64,000 nucleotides of DNA from the NCBI RefSeq assembly GCF_009746715.1, contig NZ_VRKW01000010.1, positions 1 to 64,000 of the forward strand. Reading direction: 5' to 3'. This document shows, one piece after another, positions 53,152 through 61,638 of this stretch (position 1 is its first letter; the number at the start of each line of letters is the position of its first letter). Origin of the DNA: Ketobacter sp. MCCC 1A13808 (GTDB lineage: Bacteria > Pseudomonadota > Gammaproteobacteria > Pseudomonadales > Ketobacteraceae). The translations under genes were made by a program, and so were the position numbers. The notes beneath the pieces were generated by a model, which did not search any database, was not told the origin of the DNA, and saw nothing but the letters and a program-made list of their open reading frames with translations.

Positions 53152-53898
53152 TCAGGGTTTAGACCAACCGTCCAGAAAATATTGCATATCCTCTTCAAAA
53201 CGTCGGCGCTCTTTCGGGTCGCCGATTTCTCCACCCAGATTGCGCACCAAGCTAAGAGCAGTACTGGATTGGCGGGCAAAATCAGCCACCAGCGCTGTGG
53301 CCAGCGGACCGAGATATTGCGCCAGGCGGGAACCAATTTCATTTAGCTGGGCAGGCGACAACGAAACCGAATTTTTATCCGTGGTCTTGTCTTTTTGCAG
53401 CGATTGCGAAAACTCGAACGGCATTAATTGCCCATGGCTTTTGCGGATACAAAAATTGGCACCGGTCCAGGGCTGCGACGTGCGGGCAAAGGCCTGGGTA
53501 ACCAAGCGCAATTTACGGGGCTCAGCACTCTGCAGACAAGACTGCAAGGTTCGCAACGCGGATCCAACATAGACCAGTTTATTACTGTCTTGCTGAGAAA
53601 ATACCAACCCGCTGTGGACCAGCAAACGGGTCTCGATGTTATTTTTACGTTCCAGCTTGTCCAGGCTGGCAACGATATTTTGCAGTAACACCATAATCTC
53701 TGCATCGGGCTTAAAGATCAGCTGAAACGCGGTTTTGGTCCGGCTACTGGATACCACCTGTAACTCCGCAGAAAAGCCCACTGCGCTGATCAGGATACGT
53801 TGCATATCAACCAGAATCCGGCCAGGCGCGTCGGATTCGTTAACCACGTCTATTGTCATTACGATAGTGCTTACCGGAGTGCCGGATTCAATATTCAT
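53152..53898 (-). CDS. Protein of unknown function, possibly a degenerate cyclase-like fold
   Basis: A 248-residue soluble protein with no signal peptide. TIVMTIDVVNESDAPGRIL and LLVHSGLVFSQQDSNKLVYVGSALRTL recall the layout of class III nucleotidyl cyclases but without clear catalytic residues. The C-terminal 75 residues (LGPLATALVADFARQSSTALSLV, then GDPKERRRFEEDMQYFL) form a helical unit like small domains appended to some signalling proteins. It lies 47 bp after the haem-binding HAMP gene on the same strand, so the two are likely co-transcribed and may form a sensor and cytosolic partner. Function not assigned. Confidence 0.65.
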   Translation of the reverse strand: MNIESGTPVSTIVMTIDVVNESDAPGRILVDMQRILISAVGFSAELQVVSSSRTKTAFQLIFKPDAEIMVLLQNIVASLDKLERKNNIETRLLVHSGLVFSQQDSNKLVYVGSALRTLQSCLQSAEPRKLRLVTQAFARTSQPWTGANFCIRKSHGQLMPFEFSQSLQKDKTTDKNSVSLSPAQLNEIGSRLAQYLGPLATALVADFARQSSTALSLVRNLGGEIGDPKERRRFEEDMQYFLDGWSKP

Positions 53899-53945
53899 TT
53901 CAGATTCCCCATCTTTAATAATATTGTCTCAACAATCTGTGCATA

Positions 53946-54836
53946 CTACTTTCGGGTCGCATCCATATTGAGCAGATGCATGGCCTTCTCGATACTTCGG
54001 CGCATACGGTTGAAGGACGCGTGCAACTGGCGAATTTCTTCCGCCCCTTTATCTTCAAATTCTGGAATGTTCAGATTGCCCAGACTCACCTGGTCACTCT
54101 GATAGGATACATTTTGCACCGGTTTGATGACTACCTTATGCAGCACCACATTCAGAACCACAAACAAGGCTACCACTAAGCCGAGCATTAAACCGGTAAC
54201 AATCCACACTGCGCGCTGTGCGTTCTCAATCGCCAGTTGGGACGGCACTGTCACGATTTGGGCGCCCACCACCTCATTTAGCTGCCAACCGAAACCGTGC
54301 CGGTCGCCATACTTCGCTATTAGCGAAGGCGGGGCCGATTTGGGCGTGTCATGGCAAGCCAGGCAAGCCTGATTGGTAATCTTGATGGGACGGGCAATAT
54401 AAAGATATTTTTTTCCATCCGGCCCTATACGCTCACCTTCCAGTTCTTGCATATCCCGGCTACGAAATTTATACACCACATTGTATTGCTCCCACTCTGT
54501 GGCTTTATCCCGTATATTAGTGGGATTCAAGGTGGCTTCGCGGTAGGAATAATCAGGATAGTTTTTACGCAAACGTTCAAAAACTTCAGTGGCCGCAAAC
54601 GCCGGCACGGTTTGTGGCAAAAACTCCGGAGCCTGCTCGACGTCCATGTGTGGCTTAATTTCATCGATGGTGTAACTGCGCACCGACATTGCCGTTTCCA
54701 TAATTAAACCGGCATCCGCCAACACCTCTGATTTAGCATTCTCAATTAACAGTTCATGAGTAACCCAGACGCTTAAGATGAAGCCTGGCAAGAACACTGC
54801 CAATAACGCTAAATTAAAACGCGTACGAATCTTCAT
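53946..54836 (-). CDS. Tll0287-like (DUF3365) c-type haem sensor with HAMP domain, no output domain
   Basis: A 296-residue membrane protein. Hydrophobic segment at about 8-28, periplasmic Tll0287-like domain to about 205 with one c-type haem site CLACH at 158-162, second membrane segment at 208-232, then a HAMP domain to about 285. The protein ends there with no kinase, cyclase or methyl-accepting domain. Likely a redox or gas sensor that signals through a separate partner, perhaps the product of the next gene. Confidence 0.88.
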   Translation of the reverse strand: MKIRTRFNLALLAVFLPGFILSVWVTHELLIENAKSEVLADAGLIMETAMSVRSYTIDEIKPHMDVEQAPEFLPQTVPAFAATEVFERLRKNYPDYSYREATLNPTNIRDKATEWEQYNVVYKFRSRDMQELEGERIGPDGKKYLYIARPIKITNQACLACHDTPKSAPPSLIAKYGDRHGFGWQLNEVVGAQIVTVPSQLAIENAQRAVWIVTGLMLGLVVALFVVLNVVLHKVVIKPVQNVSYQSDQVSLGNLNIPEFEDKGAEEIRQLHASFNRMRRSIEKAMHLLNMDATRK

Positions 54837-55149
54837 TGGAAAATCTCTTTTAAGTGTGCCAGTTTTTGCGGGTAGCCGTTTCTAAGGTAGGAGCGATCAT
54901 TCCTGATCTGAGGTCGCACACACATGTGCTGTTGTTTTTATTATTAATAGCCTACTGCATATAAGCAAGCGGAATATTAAAGCCAGTCGCGAATAAAATC
55001 CAGCCATAATAACGCAGAGTGTTAACTCATCGATAAATCTCCGGCGTGGACGAACGAAGGCAGACCTTGTACTCTCAATCCACTTATTCACGGCGACTTT
55101 ACGACTTTAATCAATGGAGTCCGCCATCTTTCTCTAACAAGGACCTTCT
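54837..55149. other. Divergent intergenic region
   Basis: This 313-bp stretch lies between the haem sensor (minus) and the small ORF/xpaC/telA operon (plus) and should hold both promoters. A 64-codon minus-strand frame inside it has no family resemblance or ribosome site. No clear promoter pair or hairpin was assigned. Confidence 0.4.
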
Positions 55150-55233
55150 GTGGCAGGACGAATCATTCGCGGGCTCGCGTTTCTAATGTTGATGATTATT
55201 ATCCTGGCGGTCATCTTCGGGGGCGCTTCATGA
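55150..55233 (+). CDS. Putative 27-residue membrane peptide upstream of xpaC
   Basis: A GTG start with an AAGGA site six bases upstream opens a frame for a very hydrophobic peptide: a short basic start (AGRIIRG) and then a single membrane segment rich in L, I, M and V, ending GGAS. Its TGA overlaps the ATG of the next gene (ATGA), a classic coupling joint. An in-frame stop lies five codons before the GTG. It may be a real membrane peptide or a leader that controls translation of the xpaC-like gene. No family was recognised. Confidence 0.5.
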   Translation: MAGRIIRGLAFLMLMIIILAVIFGGAS

Positions 55234-56159
55234 TGCAGCGCTTGCGCAGTGTGCACAGCCAATCATCGAATAAAGCTCAACCAAAACGAAGGCGCCGCAG
55301 TTCGCCGCCTCCACCCTTATTTCAATCTGTGTCCAAGGTTCAACATTTTGTCCGTACCCGTTTACTGCTGCGGGCTCGCACTCTGTTTCTGCTGCCGGTA
55401 CCGCTGTTGTTCATGGGCCTGTATTCCAGCTTCACCGGCAATGCGATCGAAATGGTAGGGCGCTTTGGCGGTTTGGCCCTATTTATGCTGGCAGCCTGGT
55501 TATTAGTTAACGGTCAGAAAGCGCAGCATGCCTACGAAGCCAGAGAAATCGCCAAACCTCCGGCCTTTCCCCGCAAGATCAGCGCCTCGATCGTTACCGG
55601 ATTGGCGGTGGCCGTCACCGGCCTGTTTGGTTTTACGCCAATCATGAACGAACCGGCCAGTGCTGCCATCTATGCGGTGATGGCAGCACTGCTACACGGC
55701 ATCAGCTTTGGTTTGGATCCGATGCGGGCCAAGGGGCTGGAAGGTTACTCAAGCTATGATGCGCAACGGTTACTGGAAGCTCTGGAGCGCGGTGAAAAGC
55801 TGATGGATGAAACTCTGACCGCATCAAACACCTTCAACAACCGGGCCGTGCAACAACACGTACACCGTCTGGTTGAGGAAGCCCGCGCCGTGTTCCGTGC
55901 CATAGAAAAAGACCCCAGAGATCTGCAGCGCTCAAGAAAATTTATGGCGGTTTATCTGCAGGGCACTCGAGACGCAACGATCAAACTTGCCAAGCTCAGC
56001 GATAAAGATCAATCCACCACCGCCTATCATGACTATGAACAATTACTCGGCGATTTGGAAGACCGGTTTATTCGCCAAAGAGAAGCGCTACTCGTTAATG
56101 ACCGTACCGAACTCGATGTAGAAGTCGAGGTGTTACGGGAACGTATTAAACAGGAATAG
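55230..56159 (+). CDS. XpaC-like protein (5-bromo-4-chloroindolyl phosphate hydrolysis family)
   Basis: A 309-residue membrane protein of the PF10112 family, commonly found next to telA. A basic proline-rich N-terminus (AQPKRRRRSSPPPP) is followed by paired hydrophobic segments at about 55-90 and 110-150, and then a helical cytosolic domain with RLLEALERGEKLMDETL and VYLQGTRDATIKLAKLSD. The catalytic activity suggested by the family name is not well supported; a role with TelA in envelope stress or toxic-anion tolerance is more likely. It precedes telA by 14 bp. Confidence 0.85.
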   Translation: MMQRLRSVHSQSSNKAQPKRRRRSSPPPPLFQSVSKVQHFVRTRLLLRARTLFLLPVPLLFMGLYSSFTGNAIEMVGRFGGLALFMLAAWLLVNGQKAQHAYEAREIAKPPAFPRKISASIVTGLAVAVTGLFGFTPIMNEPASAAIYAVMAALLHGISFGLDPMRAKGLEGYSSYDAQRLLEALERGEKLMDETLTASNTFNNRAVQQHVHRLVEEARAVFRAIEKDPRDLQRSRKFMAVYLQGTRDATIKLAKLSDKDQSTTAYHDYEQLLGDLEDRFIRQREALLVNDRTELDVEVEVLRERIKQE

Positions 56160-56173
56160 CAGGACTGTAAACA

Positions 56174-57307
56174 ATGGAACCATCAAAAGCCAAACCTCAG
56201 GCACTGGCGCAACAAGAAGAAATTGCCCAGATCGCCTCATTACAACTGGATGATATCAAGCAGCTACCGGCGGAAGAGGCAGAGCGCCTGATACAGGAGA
56301 AGCTCGCCGAGCTGGACATCAGTAACGCGCAATCCATTATCCATTTCGGCGCTTCCGCGCAAGCAGAGCTGCAAGCCATCAGCCAGGAAATGCTGGGCGG
56401 CGTCCGCAACAAGGATGTGGGACAGGCAGGGGATACACTGCGCGAGATGGTGTTATCACTGAAGGGGTTTTCGGTGGACGAGCTGGATCCTAACCGCGAA
56501 CCCAGCTGGTGGGAAAAATTGGTGCGTAAAACCAAGCCTGTGGCGGCATTTGTCGCGAAATACGATCAGGTTCGTCAACAAATTGATCGCATCACCGACG
56601 ATTTGCTTCAGCATGAAACGCGGCTGCTCAAAGATATAAAAGGCCTGGATAAACTCTATGAGAAAACCCTGGATTTCTATCGGGAACTAGGACTTTATAT
56701 AAGCGCGGGGGAAGAAAAGCTGACGTCGATGGACAACGAAATCATTCCCGAACTGGCAAACCGTCAGCACCAGGGCGACGGGCTGCTACAAGCGCAACGA
56801 CTAAGAGACCTGCGCGCGTTACGTGACGACCTGGAACGCCGTGTCCACGATCTGAAGTTAACCCGACAGGTAACCATGCAATCCCTGCCCTCAATCCGCC
56901 TGGTGCAGGAGAACGATAAATCCCTGGTCACGCGCATTAATTCTGCACTGGTCAATACCGTGCCACTTTGGGAAACTCAGCTGGCGCAGGCTGTGACCAT
57001 TCAACGCTCCAGAGAGGCCGCGGGGTCGATCAAGGCGGTTAATGATCTGACCAATGAATTGCTAAACAAAAATGCTGAAAATCTACGTCAGGCCAATCGC
57101 GAAGTGCGGGAACAAAATGAGCGCGGCGTTTTCGATCTGGACGCTATCCGGTCAGCCAATGATAATTTGATTCTGAGTATTCAGGAATCCCTGCAAATCG
57201 CTGACGAAGGCAAACGCAAGCGGGCCAGTGCGGAGCAGGAACTGAAAGGAATGGAAAGCCAGTTAAGGAGCGCCTTAATCGCCGCCAAGTCACAACACAG
57301 GGGGTAA
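56174..57307 (+). CDS. telA: TelA-like toxic anion resistance protein
   Basis: A 377-residue mostly helical cytosolic protein of the PF05816 family, linked to tellurite and envelope-antimicrobial tolerance. Typical blocks are MVLSLKGFSVDELDPN, WWEKLVRKTKPVAAFVAKYDQVRQQID in two motifs, and the C-terminal VNDLTNELLNKNAENLRQANREV. Long coiled-coil stretches are evident from 120 to 370. It is the last gene of the small-ORF/xpaC/telA operon, followed by a strong terminator. Confidence 0.92.
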   Translation: MEPSKAKPQALAQQEEIAQIASLQLDDIKQLPAEEAERLIQEKLAELDISNAQSIIHFGASAQAELQAISQEMLGGVRNKDVGQAGDTLREMVLSLKGFSVDELDPNREPSWWEKLVRKTKPVAAFVAKYDQVRQQIDRITDDLLQHETRLLKDIKGLDKLYEKTLDFYRELGLYISAGEEKLTSMDNEIIPELANRQHQGDGLLQAQRLRDLRALRDDLERRVHDLKLTRQVTMQSLPSIRLVQENDKSLVTRINSALVNTVPLWETQLAQAVTIQRSREAAGSIKAVNDLTNELLNKNAENLRQANREVREQNERGVFDLDAIRSANDNLILSIQESLQIADEGKRKRASAEQELKGMESQLRSALIAAKSQHRG

Positions 57308-57326
57308 TACCTGTCGGTGGAGACAT

Positions 57327-57356
57327 AAAAAAGGCTCCCGAAACGGAGCCTTTTTT
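57327..57356. terminator. Bidirectional terminator after telA
   Basis: A 12-bp perfect stem (AAAAAAGGCTCC and complement) with a six-base loop CGAAAC and T run. It can stop transcription of telA and of the convergent SDR gene. Confidence 0.9.
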
Positions 57357-57397
57357 ATTGGCGATTGAGTTGGGTTCTCCCGCCCCAGTGCAACAGC

Positions 57398-58192
57398 CTA
57401 CATCGCGGTGTAACCACCATCCACCGGCAGAGCCACCCCGACTACGAACGAGGCATCATCAGAGCTTAAAAACACCACGGCCTTCGCTACTTCTTCCGCC
57501 TCCCCGACACGACCAATAGGATGCATTTGTGCAATATACTGCTCCCGCTTCGGTTCCCGCTCGATTGCCCGGGACATCATAGCTGTACGAATCACGCCGG
57601 GACACACCGCATTGATTCGGATACCTTTGCGCGCATACTCCACCGCTGCCGCTTTGGTTAAACCCAACACCGCATGTTTAGTGGACCCATACACCGGCTG
57701 TCGGGGCGCACCGATTAGACCGCCGATGGACGACGTGTTGACGATACTGCCACCGCCCTGTTTCAGCATTTGTTCGATCTCGTATTTCATGCAAAGCCAA
57801 ACGCCTTTCACGTTAACGTCCATCAGGTCATCGAATGTATCCTCACTGATTTTCGCTAACGGTGCCTGTTCGATTTCAATACCGGCATTATTAAATGCGA
57901 TATCAAGTGAACCATAGCGTGCGACCACCTGCTCCACCATCGTCTCAACCTGCTCACTGCGAGTCAGGTCGGCAGTAATGCTGATCGCATCGCCGCCTGA
58001 TGCAGTGATTTCTTCGGCCACTGCCTGCGCCGCCGCTGCGTTGATATCAACCACGGCAACCCTGGCTCCTGCGGCTGCATACGCCAATGCAGTTACCCGA
58101 CCAATGCCGCCACCGCCACCGGTCACCAGCGCCACTTTGTCCGTCAATTTTCCAGTCCCGCTATTTGCGTTGCTGATTTTTATTTCACTCAT
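57398..58192 (-). CDS. Short-chain dehydrogenase/reductase
   Basis: A 264-residue classical SDR. The cofactor loop TGGGGGIG is at 24-31, an acidic VVDIN at about 47-51 favours NAD(H), NNAG is at 101-104, catalytic Ser154/155 lies in NTSSIGG, and Tyr168 and Lys172 in YGSTK complete the active site. C-terminal SSDDASFVVGVALPVDGGYTA is typical. The substrate is not evident. It lies 34 bp after the OYE gene and is probably co-transcribed with it. Confidence 0.92.
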   Translation of the reverse strand: MSEIKISNANSGTGKLTDKVALVTGGGGGIGRVTALAYAAAGARVAVVDINAAAAQAVAEEITASGGDAISITADLTRSEQVETMVEQVVARYGSLDIAFNNAGIEIEQAPLAKISEDTFDDLMDVNVKGVWLCMKYEIEQMLKQGGGSIVNTSSIGGLIGAPRQPVYGSTKHAVLGLTKAAAVEYARKGIRINAVCPGVIRTAMMSRAIEREPKREQYIAQMHPIGRVGEAEEVAKAVVFLSSDDASFVVGVALPVDGGYTAM

Positions 58193-58226
58193 TATTCAGA
58201 TAGCTCCGGATCACGCCACAGGTGGG

Positions 58227-59324
58227 CTAGTTGAGATTTTCTTTATCTTCCTGGCTGAACGGTTTCAACTGATCCAGTTCACCCTTTCTGACTTTGTTCA
58301 CCCAATCCGGGTTGGATAACAAGGCACGACCAATTGCAATCAGGTCGAATTCGTTTTTGTCCATTCTTTCAATCAGGTTATCGATGTTGGCAACACCAGC
58401 ACCCGCGCCCTGGAATGAGGAAATAAATTCCTGATCCAGCCCCACACTGCCAACACTGATGGTGGGTTTACCGGTGATTTCCTTGGTCCAGCCCGCCAGA
58501 TTCAAATCCGAGCTATCGAATTCGGGCTCCCAAAAGCGACGCTGACTGCAATGGAAAATATCGACCCCAGCCTGGCTTAACGGCTCAAGAAAAGCAGCTA
58601 GCTCTTCCGGGGTGTTCGTCAGCTTTGCGGTGTAATCCTGCAGTTTCCATTGTGACCAGCGCAAGACCAGGGGGAAATCCTCACCACAGCGTTCACGGAT
58701 GGATTTTATAATCTCCACTGCAAACTCCGTGCGGGCAACGATACTGCCCCCGTATTTATCGTCGCGCAGATTAGTGCCACCCCAAAAGAATTGGTCCACC
58801 AGATAGCCGTGAGCACCGTGTACCTCTACGCCATCGAAGCCCAACTCTTTTGCATCGAACGCGGCCTGGGCATAAGCTTGAACCAGGGTTTCAATTTCGG
58901 CAGTCGACAGCGCTTCAAAAACTTTTTTGCCGGGTGCAACCAGGCCCGAAGGCGAGACCGAAGGCGCGTCTGGATTTGGCCCGGTACCGGGCCGGCGGGT
59001 AGAACCGATATGCCAGATCTGAGGCATCATTTTGCCGCCGGCTGCGTGCACCGTTTCGATCACGTTTTTCCATCCTGCCAGCGCGTGCTCACCAAAGAAT
59101 GAAGGGTATTCGGTGTTATCCGTTGCTGCCGGATGGTTAATCAGGGTGCCTTCGGAGACGATCAGGCCGACGCCCCCCTCCACTCGCTTGCGATAATATT
59201 CTGCAACATTTTGGCCGGGAATGCCGGCGGGCGAGAATCCTCTGGTCATCGGCGCCATCACGGTCCGGTTCGGCAGGCTCAGATTACCCAGTTGAAAAGG
59301 CTCGAACAATACATCGTAACTCAT
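58227..59324 (-). CDS. Old Yellow Enzyme-type NADH:flavin oxidoreductase
   Basis: A 365-residue FMN-dependent ene-reductase. The barrel start is LFEPFQLGNLSLPNRTVMAPMTRGF. VHGAHGYLVDQFFWGGTNLRDDKYGG holds the catalytic tyrosine and substrate-binding histidine region. IAIGRALLSNPDWVNKVRKGE is the phosphate-binding end. It reduces activated C=C bonds, such as in enals or nitro compounds. With the SDR downstream and a LysR regulator diverging, it may form a small inducible detoxification operon. Confidence 0.93.
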   Translation of the reverse strand: MSYDVLFEPFQLGNLSLPNRTVMAPMTRGFSPAGIPGQNVAEYYRKRVEGGVGLIVSEGTLINHPAATDNTEYPSFFGEHALAGWKNVIETVHAAGGKMMPQIWHIGSTRRPGTGPNPDAPSVSPSGLVAPGKKVFEALSTAEIETLVQAYAQAAFDAKELGFDGVEVHGAHGYLVDQFFWGGTNLRDDKYGGSIVARTEFAVEIIKSIRERCGEDFPLVLRWSQWKLQDYTAKLTNTPEELAAFLEPLSQAGVDIFHCSQRRFWEPEFDSSDLNLAGWTKEITGKPTISVGSVGLDQEFISSFQGAGAGVANIDNLIERMDKNEFDLIAIGRALLSNPDWVNKVRKGELDQLKPFSQEDKENLN

Positions 59325-59467
59325 GCAGAAATACCTCTAAAAAAACTCAGTTAGGGCCAAGCGAACATGCGGTAAGCCCGGGTGAAGATCAGGAGTGCTA
59401 GTATACTTTTTCCGATTCATATGATAATCAGCTAATATATCGAAATACTTTTGCTGGAATTGCAATA
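59325..59467. promoter_or_regulatory. Shared control region between OYE operon and LysR gene
   Basis: This 143-bp A+T-rich gap between divergent genes contains ATTCATATGATAATCAGC and nearby T-N11-A patterns, as expected for a LysR-type operator near 59415-59445. The exact site is not resolved. Confidence 0.4.
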
Positions 59468-60379
59468 ATGGACAAGATCAGGGCGATGCAATACTTCTGC
59501 TTTATCAGCGAAACCGGCAGTTTCAGTGCTGCTGCCAGAAAGGCTCAGGTTCCGGTTTCGTCGCTATCGCGCAGCATTCAGGCACTGGAATCGGAGCTGG
59601 GCGCGGAGTTGCTGAAACGCAGCACCCGCCACGTTGCCATGACCGAGATCGGTAAAATCTACCTGGATCAGTGCAAAGAGATTTTGGCAGCAATCGAACT
59701 GGCTGACGGGCAGGTCGGCAGCTATCAAAGCTCTCCCTCCGGCATCCTCAGAATCAGCGCTCTTCCCCACTATACCGAGTTTCGCCTGCTACCGGTGTTA
59801 GAGGCCCTGCAAGCCCGTTATCCCGATATAGTGCTTGATCTGGAATTATCCGGGCAAGTCAGTGACCTGAACCGGGATGGCGTGGACATTGCTATTCGGG
59901 GCGGCAGTGCGCCAGATGGCCGGGTGATAGCCCTGAAGCTTGAGGATAACACCCATCGTTTATGCGCGACCAAAGCCTATTTGGAGCAGTATGGCACGCC
60001 CACCAATGCTGCAGACCTGCAACAACACAAAGCATTATTTTATCGTGCTCCGGCTCAGGTGTTGCACTGGCATCTGCAATGCGGCGATGAATGGCTGCCG
60101 GTTGATATCAACCCGGCGCTGATCAGTAACAGTGTTCGTGTTCTTCAACGGGCTTTATTGGCTGATAAAGGTTTGGCAATGTTGCCCGCCTGGTGCATCG
60201 AACAGGAGCTGGCCGATGGCGAACTGGAGTGGGTGCCAATTAAAGAAACACTGTCCATCGTACCCGCCTATCCGGCTGCTGGTATCTATATGCTGTATCA
60301 ACGGCCTCAATACGTCATTCCAAAAATCAAAGTGGCCGTGGATTTTCTGCGATCCCAACTGACCTGCGACGATTTCTAG
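59468..60379 (+). CDS. LysR family transcriptional regulator
   Basis: A 303-residue regulator. N-terminal winged helix-turn-helix: MQYFCFISETGSFSAAARKAQVPVSSLSRSI spans the helix pair in two motifs, followed by ELLKRSTRHVAMTEIG. The remainder is the periplasmic-binding-protein-like effector domain (SGILRISALPHYTEFRLLPVL). It diverges from the OYE/SDR genes and probably controls them, and itself, in response to their substrate. Confidence 0.93.
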   Translation: MDKIRAMQYFCFISETGSFSAAARKAQVPVSSLSRSIQALESELGAELLKRSTRHVAMTEIGKIYLDQCKEILAAIELADGQVGSYQSSPSGILRISALPHYTEFRLLPVLEALQARYPDIVLDLELSGQVSDLNRDGVDIAIRGGSAPDGRVIALKLEDNTHRLCATKAYLEQYGTPTNAADLQQHKALFYRAPAQVLHWHLQCGDEWLPVDINPALISNSVRVLQRALLADKGLAMLPAWCIEQELADGELEWVPIKETLSIVPAYPAAGIYMLYQRPQYVIPKIKVAVDFLRSQLTCDDF

Positions 60380-60578
60380 CCTTACGCCGGGCTCCGCCGG
60401 ATTTGGTTTTTTTCTAACCCTATGCTATTTTTTTAGATGTGCATCACAAATTATAAAAATAAATAAACCTATTCAGATTTGTTCTTTCTAGACCTGCATT
60501 TGTATATAACCGGGGTTATTTGGATCGACCTCGGGTTGGCTCTCTCAATGCAAGTCGGCTTTATAAGGAAATAACAAT

Positions 60579-61580
60579 ATGACTCAAACCTTAATCCCGT
60601 TTTTCATTATCGGAGCTCCCCGTTCCGGCACCTCACTGCTCAGCCGGATGCTGAATCACCACGACGATATCGCCGTTCCGTTTGAAACCGACATTATTAA
60701 AAATTTCCACGGTATTCTCAGCGCCTACGAGCCACTCTCAAATACCTGCAATCAACGTAGATTAGTGGAAGATATCCTGGACCTTCCCACCATGCAGGAC
60801 GTGACACCTGCCATCAATATTGACAACGTGATGGCAGAAATACATGGCACACATTTCCAGGACGTCTTTGAAGGTATTTTGAATTCCTGGACACATTTGC
60901 AGGGCAAACATTTGTGGGGTGAAAAATCCGTAACCAACGTTTTGTTTTCTGACACCCTGTTGGATCTGTTTCCAAGAGCAAAATATATCCATATTATTCG
61001 TGACGGGCGCGACGTATCCATGTCATTGCAACGAGCGCCATTCGGACCCAAAACCACATTCACCGCCGCTTTGCGTTGGCGTCAGCTGGTTGAACTGAGT
61101 TTCAGTATTCGCGACCGGGTGCCTGATGATCAGTATCTGGCGCTACGGTATGAAGATTTACTCGACCAGCCAAAACAGCAACTGCAACGGGTGTGTGATT
61201 TTCTTGGGGAACCCTACCGGAAATCCATGCTGCGGTTCTCCGAAAATAATACGCCTTACCCCAGCGATCCGGTGAACGATGCCAACCTTCAAAAAGCCTT
61301 AATGCCCAACAATAAATACAAGTGGAAGCGGCTATTGCTCAAACCCGAGGTGGAATTAATTGAATCGGCTGTCGGTCCGACTTTGAAAAAATGCGGGTAT
61401 TCATTAAGTACCAAACAACGCCCCCTTTCCGATCCGGAAATTTTCTATCGAAAGTTTGTTGAGCCACTGCCTGCAAAAACCATCGCCATGCTACGCAATA
61501 AACAGGGACATGAAAAAGCGCTGGCAAAACTCAAGCTGCTCTTGAAATGGCAGTGGGCAAGATTGACCCACAGCTCGTGA
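60579..61580 (+). CDS. Sulfotransferase family protein
   Basis: A 333-residue sulfotransferase. PAPS loop FFIIGAPRSGTSLLSRML near residues 8-25; LWGEKSVTNVLF; 3'-phosphate site YIHIIRDGRDVSMSL near 140; LALRYEDLLDQPKQQLQRVCDFLG is the common late motif. It resembles enzymes that sulfate lipids or glycolipids. The next gene, 58 bp downstream on the same strand, encodes a UPF0104 membrane protein. Confidence 0.9.
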   Translation: MTQTLIPFFIIGAPRSGTSLLSRMLNHHDDIAVPFETDIIKNFHGILSAYEPLSNTCNQRRLVEDILDLPTMQDVTPAINIDNVMAEIHGTHFQDVFEGILNSWTHLQGKHLWGEKSVTNVLFSDTLLDLFPRAKYIHIIRDGRDVSMSLQRAPFGPKTTFTAALRWRQLVELSFSIRDRVPDDQYLALRYEDLLDQPKQQLQRVCDFLGEPYRKSMLRFSENNTPYPSDPVNDANLQKALMPNNKYKWKRLLLKPEVELIESAVGPTLKKCGYSLSTKQRPLSDPEIFYRKFVEPLPAKTIAMLRNKQGHEKALAKLKLLLKWQWARLTHSS

Positions 61581-61581
61581 C

Positions 61582-61632
61582 CTTTAGCGGGGGAAACCGT
61601 ACAATTTGGAACGTTGTTCCCCCCGCTAAGGA
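61582..61632 (+). promoter_or_regulatory. Inverted repeat that overlaps the UPF0104 ribosome site
   Basis: Arms at about 61584-61593 (TTAGCGGGGG) and 61620-61629 (CCCCCGCTAA) form a 10-bp stem with a 26-base gap. With one bulged base the stem can extend into AAGG, part of the AAGGA ribosome site of the next gene. It could hide that site or act as a weak terminator between the two genes. Confidence 0.45.
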
Positions 61633-61638
61633 TTGCTT

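Noticed and set aside
54897-55091. A 64-codon minus-strand frame in the gap before xpaC
   Set aside because: No ribosome site, no recognisable motif, and it sits where promoters are expected.
60380-60430. Possible terminator after the LysR gene
   Set aside because: A GC-rich stretch followed by a T run is present, but the arms pair poorly, so it was not listed.
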